Of a DNA stretch of 32,576 nt, positions 29,372 through 32,576 are shown in pieces (the first letter of the stretch is position 1; every line of letters begins with the position of its first letter). The notes under the pieces were generated by a model that did no database searches, had not been told where the DNA came from, and saw nothing but the letters and a program-made list of their open reading frames with translations. Both the position numbers and the translations under genes were made by a program. The stretch covers positions 1-32,576 of IMG/VR virus record IMGVR_UViG_3300043395_001200. The stretch is one strand, 5' to 3'. Source of the DNA: a virus.

Positions 29372-29692
29372 ATGCAGTTACCACAACAGATAGAATTCAT
29401 GAGCCAAAAATGGTCTATCAGAACAGCACTACACAGAGAACTGGAAGATTGTGTGGGTCAATGCGATCCCAAGACAAATACCATAATCATAGAAAAAAAC
29501 ATGCCCAGTGACGTCATGACTCAGACATTAATGCATGAACTGACACATGTTATTGAAATGACACTACAGTTAAATCTCACAGAACAACAGGTTGACTGTT
29601 TAGCCACTGGATGGTTACATTTATTGCGTACTAATCCACATGTGGTAAAATTAATCACAGCAAAGGAATCAAAAGATGAGATTCGGACATGA
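29372..29692 (+). CDS. Small HExxH metallopeptidase-like protein
   Basis: The 106-aa protein has the zinc-binding motif HELTH at residues 55-59 in an M-H-E-L-T-H-V-I-E helix, followed by a second helix (EQQVDCLATGWLHLLR) that could supply the third ligand (E71 or nearby). This compact layout resembles small phage HExxH proteins related to the ImmA/IrrE or SprT-like groups. It is the first gene of the packaging operon, behind AAAGGACTAGAG. It may process a capsid or host protein; an endopeptidase role in lysis cannot be ruled out. It overlaps the next gene by 17 nt. Confidence 0.7.
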   Translation: MQLPQQIEFMSQKWSIRTALHRELEDCVGQCDPKTNTIIIEKNMPSDVMTQTLMHELTHVIEMTLQLNLTEQQVDCLATGWLHLLRTNPHVVKLITAKESKDEIRT

Positions 29693-30005
29693 TTATAATA
29701 AACAGGGCTTATGGGCTTGGAATGATGAACTGTTCATGAGTAAATTAACTCCAGGTGCAGAAGATGAATGTTGGCTTACACATACATTTCCACAAAGCCC
29801 ATATGGACCATTGTTTGGTGCTAGATTAACTCGGCCTGATGGCACTACACGCAGACAAATGACACAGGCTCGTCGTGTACAGGCCATGCGACACTTTGGG
29901 GATATAGTTGGCAAACAGATTAAACATACATGTGGTTGTAATGACTGCTTAAATCCCCACCATATGGAGATATTACCCAGTAGACTAAAGGTGCATCAGG
30001 GATGA
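29676..30005 (+). CDS. HNH-like zinc-binding protein (putative endonuclease)
   Basis: The 109-aa protein has CW at 32-33, YGPLFGARL at 43-51 and the terminal motif H84-x-C86-x-C88-x2-C91-x-N93-P94-x-H96. This matches the H.C....C.NP.H core of HNH_3-type nucleases. The upstream AHR usual in that family is replaced by ARR. HNH proteins often lie next to terminase genes in cos phages and are needed for DNA cutting in several of them; the order HNH-(small genes)-terS-terL fits. Activity is not proven from sequence. Confidence 0.75.
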   Translation: MRFGHDYNKQGLWAWNDELFMSKLTPGAEDECWLTHTFPQSPYGPLFGARLTRPDGTTRRQMTQARRVQAMRHFGDIVGKQIKHTCGCNDCLNPHHMEILPSRLKVHQG

Positions 30006-30211
30006 TAGAACTACGCATCAGTCATTGGGAGTTTGAACAATTCACAGAACAAATGGTGGCACAGACACGAGCAATGTGTAGAGAATATGGCACTACTTGG
30101 GGCATGGATCATGAATTTATGTTTTATTGGGTCAAGTTAACACCTGCACAATATCTAATGGCTAATTTAAAATACACAGATCTATTACTGCAACTTAAGA
30201 GGGCCAGTTAA
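30002..30211 (+). CDS. Hypothetical protein, 69 aa
   Basis: It starts by ATGA overlap with the HNH-like gene and shares its last A with the next ATG (30211). The protein is aromatic, helical and Met-rich (HWEFEQFTEQMVAQTRAM, then LMANLKYTDLLLQLK). No family is recognised. Tight coupling supports it as part of the packaging operon. Confidence 0.75.
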   Translation: MIELRISHWEFEQFTEQMVAQTRAMCREYGTTWGMDHEFMFYWVKLTPAQYLMANLKYTDLLLQLKRAS

Positions 30212-30474
30212 TGGTTAGACCCAAAGCACCAGTACTACTACAACAAGCAGATGATATCGGTGACATCGAAATCATGATGGCGCCAGCAGTATGGATAGTC
30301 ATGTATCAAAATACCGCTATCAGCATGGCACGTAGAACATGGACGGTGCGTGGCCAAGTGGTCAAATACATGAGAACAAATTTTAGCAATCCTGCACACG
30401 CATATAGATTGGCCGCAAAGTTGAACAAGATGTTTGACACAGATGATTTTACAGTTAGGGAAATAAATATATGA
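30211..30474 (+). CDS. Hypothetical protein, 87 aa (complete copy)
   Basis: This is the full-length form of the gene cut at the window start. ATG 30211 shares its A with the previous stop. The N-terminus is short and polar (MVRPKAPVLLQQADDIGDI), followed by a hydrophobic patch and a basic helical half. No function is recognised. From base 30224 onward it lies in the terminal repeat. Confidence 0.75.
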   Translation: MVRPKAPVLLQQADDIGDIEIMMAPAVWIVMYQNTAISMARRTWTVRGQVVKYMRTNFSNPAHAYRLAAKLNKMFDTDDFTVREINI

Positions 30475-30707
30475 GACAAGGACAAATACACGTTTATGGT
30501 GGCTATAAATCACCAGAAGAAGGCGCAAGAACTATTACGCCTATTATTCAAAATGAAGCCTACGGACTTTATGTGCGTAGAACTTACATTCGAGGACAAT
30601 GGCACATAGAACTTATTCGTAAGATGCCAGAATACAGTGAACCATTGATTACAGAGTTCTTTTTATCGCCGGATGAACTACAACTACTAAGGGAGAGTCT
30701 ACGATGA
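30471..30707 (+). CDS. Hypothetical protein, 78 aa (right copy)
   Basis: Identical to 248-484 in sequence and in its ATGA overlaps on both sides. It is the same gene of the unit genome, present twice only because of the terminal overlap. Confidence 0.7.
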   Translation: MRQGQIHVYGGYKSPEEGARTITPIIQNEAYGLYVRRTYIRGQWHIELIRKMPEYSEPLITEFFLSPDELQLLRESLR

Positions 30708-30850
30708 AATTACCGGAAACAGTAGCAACAGAACAAGAACTCATGAAACAGCGAGTTCGTTTTCTAGTATTAGTAAATGGCTATCTATCAGCAGGCGCAT
30801 GGATTGCCATAGCCTATGCTGGATATCGCCTAGTGGGATTATTTGCATAA
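30704..30850 (+). CDS. Small single-span membrane protein, 48 aa (right copy)
   Basis: Identical to 481-627. It sits directly before terS, with TAATG overlap. The hydrophobic C-terminal half is unchanged. Confidence 0.65.
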   Translation: MKLPETVATEQELMKQRVRFLVLVNGYLSAGAWIAIAYAGYRLVGLFA

Positions 30851-31269
30851 TGGCAGTTAAAGAAGGTACAAAAATAGTCCATGGATTGATTGTGGGACGC
30901 AATCAAGTTGTAGTGCCACCTGAAGAAGTAGAAGATTTAGCCAGTCTAGGCTGCACTAATACTGACATAGCCAATTGGTTTGGTATCGATGACAGCACAC
31001 TAACATACAATTTTAAGCAGGAACTGATAAAAGGTCGTGAAAACTTAAAGATATCATTACGCAGAGCCATGCTGAAAAATGCCTGTGTAAACTTAAATGC
31101 CGCAGTACAGATCTTCTTAGCGAAAAATATGCTGGGCATGAGCGATAATGGTATGAATACAGACAACAGTAAGGTTCTACCTTTTACCGACAATGATGAT
31201 GATCAAGTATCAGAAGCAGATCTAGATGAAATGCGAGAAGAACTAGCAAATCTAGATGGCACTGAGTAA
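30850..31269 (+). CDS. terS: Terminase small subunit (right copy)
   Basis: Identical in protein and, by my reading, in DNA to 627-1046. It overlaps the second terL copy by 14 nt, as in the left copy. Confidence 0.75.
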   Translation: MAVKEGTKIVHGLIVGRNQVVVPPEEVEDLASLGCTNTDIANWFGIDDSTLTYNFKQELIKGRENLKISLRRAMLKNACVNLNAAVQIFLAKNMLGMSDNGMNTDNSKVLPFTDNDDDQVSEADLDEMREELANLDGTE

Positions 31270-32488
31270 AGCACAACGCATGATAGCAGATGCGCCCTTT
31301 AGATTCAGGGTTGCATGTTGTGGACGACGCTTCGGTAAGACACATCTAGCCATGCGAGAAATCGCTAAATTTGCCAGTAAGCCAGATCAACGTGTTATCT
31401 ACGTTGCACCTACCTATAGAATGGCTAAGAATATTCTATGGAAGAAACTTAAGAAGAAACTTACTTCAATCAATTGGGTGCGTAAAGTCAATGAAACTGA
31501 ACTGACACTGGAATTAGTCAACGGCAGTGAAATACAACTCAAAGGAGCAGAAAACTTTGATGCACTTAGAGGAACAGGCAATAATTTTATTGTCTTAGAT
31601 GAAGTTGCAGACATGCACAGTGAAGCATGGTATGAAGTACTGCGTCCTACTCTTAGTGATACAGGTGGACATGCACTATTCCTAGGCACACCCAAAGGCA
31701 TGAATTGGTTCAAAGATTTGTTTGACAATGCCTTAACTAAAAAGAACTGGGTCAGTTTCCAGTTTACCACAATCGATGGAGGCAACGTTCCTGCAGAAGA
31801 AGTAGAACAAGCACGACAGGATCTAGATGCAAGAACGTTCCGTCAAGAGTTCATGGCTACCTTTGAAAACTTCTCGGGTATTATTGCTTATGCATTTGGA
31901 CAGCATAACATCAAAACAGCAGACGCAGTTCAAGCCACAGAACCCTTAATTCTGGGCATGGACTTTAACGTAAATCCAATGTCATGTGCTATATTGAGAA
32001 AAACACCACAAGGACTGCACCAAATAGATGAGATTGTCTTACCCAGCAGTAATACCAATGAACTTATTGAAGAAATACGCAATCGCTATCCTAGTAATCC
32101 TATTAGTTGTTATCCTGACCCTGCTGGTGTCCAGCGTAAGACAAGTGCCAATGGAAATACGGATATTCGACTGCTTGAGCAAGCCGGATTTACCGTGCGT
32201 TATCATAGACAGCACGCCCAAGTCAAAGACAGAATAAATGCCGCAAACAGTTTATTTTATCTGCGTGATGATGATAGCACTCGTTTTTACATTGATCCTC
32301 GTTGTAAACATACTATTAAAAGTCTTCAGCAGTTTTGTTATAAAGAAAATACACAAATACCTGACAAGGATTCGGGACTGGATCACATGTGGGATGCGTT
32401 AACTTATCCTATAGAATTCTTATTCCCAATACAGAAAATACATGAGCCCAGAGCGCCGCAGAGATTCGGTCATGCTTTGGCTGCATAA
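31256..32488 (+). CDS. terL: Terminase large subunit, second allele (right copy)
   Basis: Same 410-aa protein as at 1033-2265 except V47 for I and D340 for S. I count 32 nucleotide differences from 31333 to 32455 and none in the flanking repeat. All Walker, coupling and nuclease residues are retained. Nearly all changes are silent, so this is a natural allele under purifying selection and not sequencing error. Confidence 0.97.
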   Translation: MALSKAQRMIADAPFRFRVACCGRRFGKTHLAMREIAKFASKPDQRVIYVAPTYRMAKNILWKKLKKKLTSINWVRKVNETELTLELVNGSEIQLKGAENFDALRGTGNNFIVLDEVADMHSEAWYEVLRPTLSDTGGHALFLGTPKGMNWFKDLFDNALTKKNWVSFQFTTIDGGNVPAEEVEQARQDLDARTFRQEFMATFENFSGIIAYAFGQHNIKTADAVQATEPLILGMDFNVNPMSCAILRKTPQGLHQIDEIVLPSSNTNELIEEIRNRYPSNPISCYPDPAGVQRKTSANGNTDIRLLEQAGFTVRYHRQHAQVKDRINAANSLFYLRDDDSTRFYIDPRCKHTIKSLQQFCYKENTQIPDKDSGLDHMWDALTYPIEFLFPIQKIHEPRAPQRFGHALAA

Positions 32489-32515
32489 ATATACAATAGA
32501 TCGGAGCCTCAATAC

Positions 32516-32576
32516 ATGGCAGAATTTACCCTACAGCAGGCTTATCAAAGAGCCATTGCAACAAATCAATTATACA
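32516..32576 (+). CDS. Portal protein, N-terminal fragment (cut by window end)
   Basis: The first 20 codons of the portal gene, identical to 2293-2353, truncated by the end of the window. The upstream TAAATA box and GGAG ribosome site are also repeated. Confidence 0.9.
   Translation, partial: MAEFTLQQAYQRAIATNQLY

Larger units (their letters stand above)
30224..32576. repeat. Terminal direct repeat, right copy
   Basis: Counterpart of 1-2353. It covers most of the 87-aa gene, the two small genes, terS, terL and the first codons of the portal. All 32 differences from the left copy lie within terL (31333-32455). Confidence 0.95.

Overview
The window is a tailed-phage genome in which one unit of about 30,223 bp is followed by a repeat of its own first 2,353 bp (1-2353 equals 30224-32576, offset 30,223). 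It is best read as a complete circular or circularly permuted phage genome assembled with an overlap. The gene order is that of a siphovirus of the lambda/HK97 type: terminase, portal, scaffold, HK97-fold capsid, connectors, tail tube, frameshifted tail chaperone, tape measure, tail tip and fibres. A small lipoprotein with a lipobox points to a diderm host. The AT-rich sequence, style of the fibres and a cysteine-rich portal tail that I associate with aquatic phages suggest a virus of aquatic bacterioplankton; this is inference. No integrase, repressor or recombinase is seen.

Layout. 29372-30850, continuing in the left copy at 1-627, holds small pre-terminase genes (HExxH protein, HNH-like protein, hypotheticals, a 48-aa membrane peptide). 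terS-terL-portal-scaffold-capsid-connectors-tail tube follow to 7144 and end at a terminator. A second late block (7223-22328) carries a 56-aa protein, a lambda G/GT-like tail chaperone pair with a GGGAAAG slippery site, a gp10-like protein, the tape measure protein, two tail-tip proteins, a GNAT acetyltransferase, a J-like tip protein and two repeat-rich fibres of about 1,000 aa. 22411-23901 has three tiny basic proteins, an XhlA/holin-like protein and an unknown 265-aa protein. 

23902-28806 is the control and presumed early region. It has structured intergenic RNAs closed by strong terminators, two small plus-strand genes and a convergent three-gene minus-strand operon. A run of small, mostly acidic proteins follows; four consecutive genes each have their own near-perfect sigma70 promoter (TTGACA or TAGACA, 17-bp spacer, TATAAT or TATACT). 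A translationally coupled chain then ends in a two-TM membrane protein and a lipoprotein. 28807-29371 is the longest gap: a decayed reading frame, then a cluster of inverted repeats, then an exact TATAAATA box before the packaging genes.

How it works together. Early genes appear to use host sigma70 promoters one gene at a time, while late operons lack these and carry TAAATA-type boxes reminiscent of T4 late promoters. No DNA polymerase, primase, helicase or convincing endolysin is recognisable, so replication looks host-dependent and the lysis enzyme is unidentified. The two copies of the repeated end are identical in my reading except inside terL, where 32 mostly synonymous substitutions cluster.
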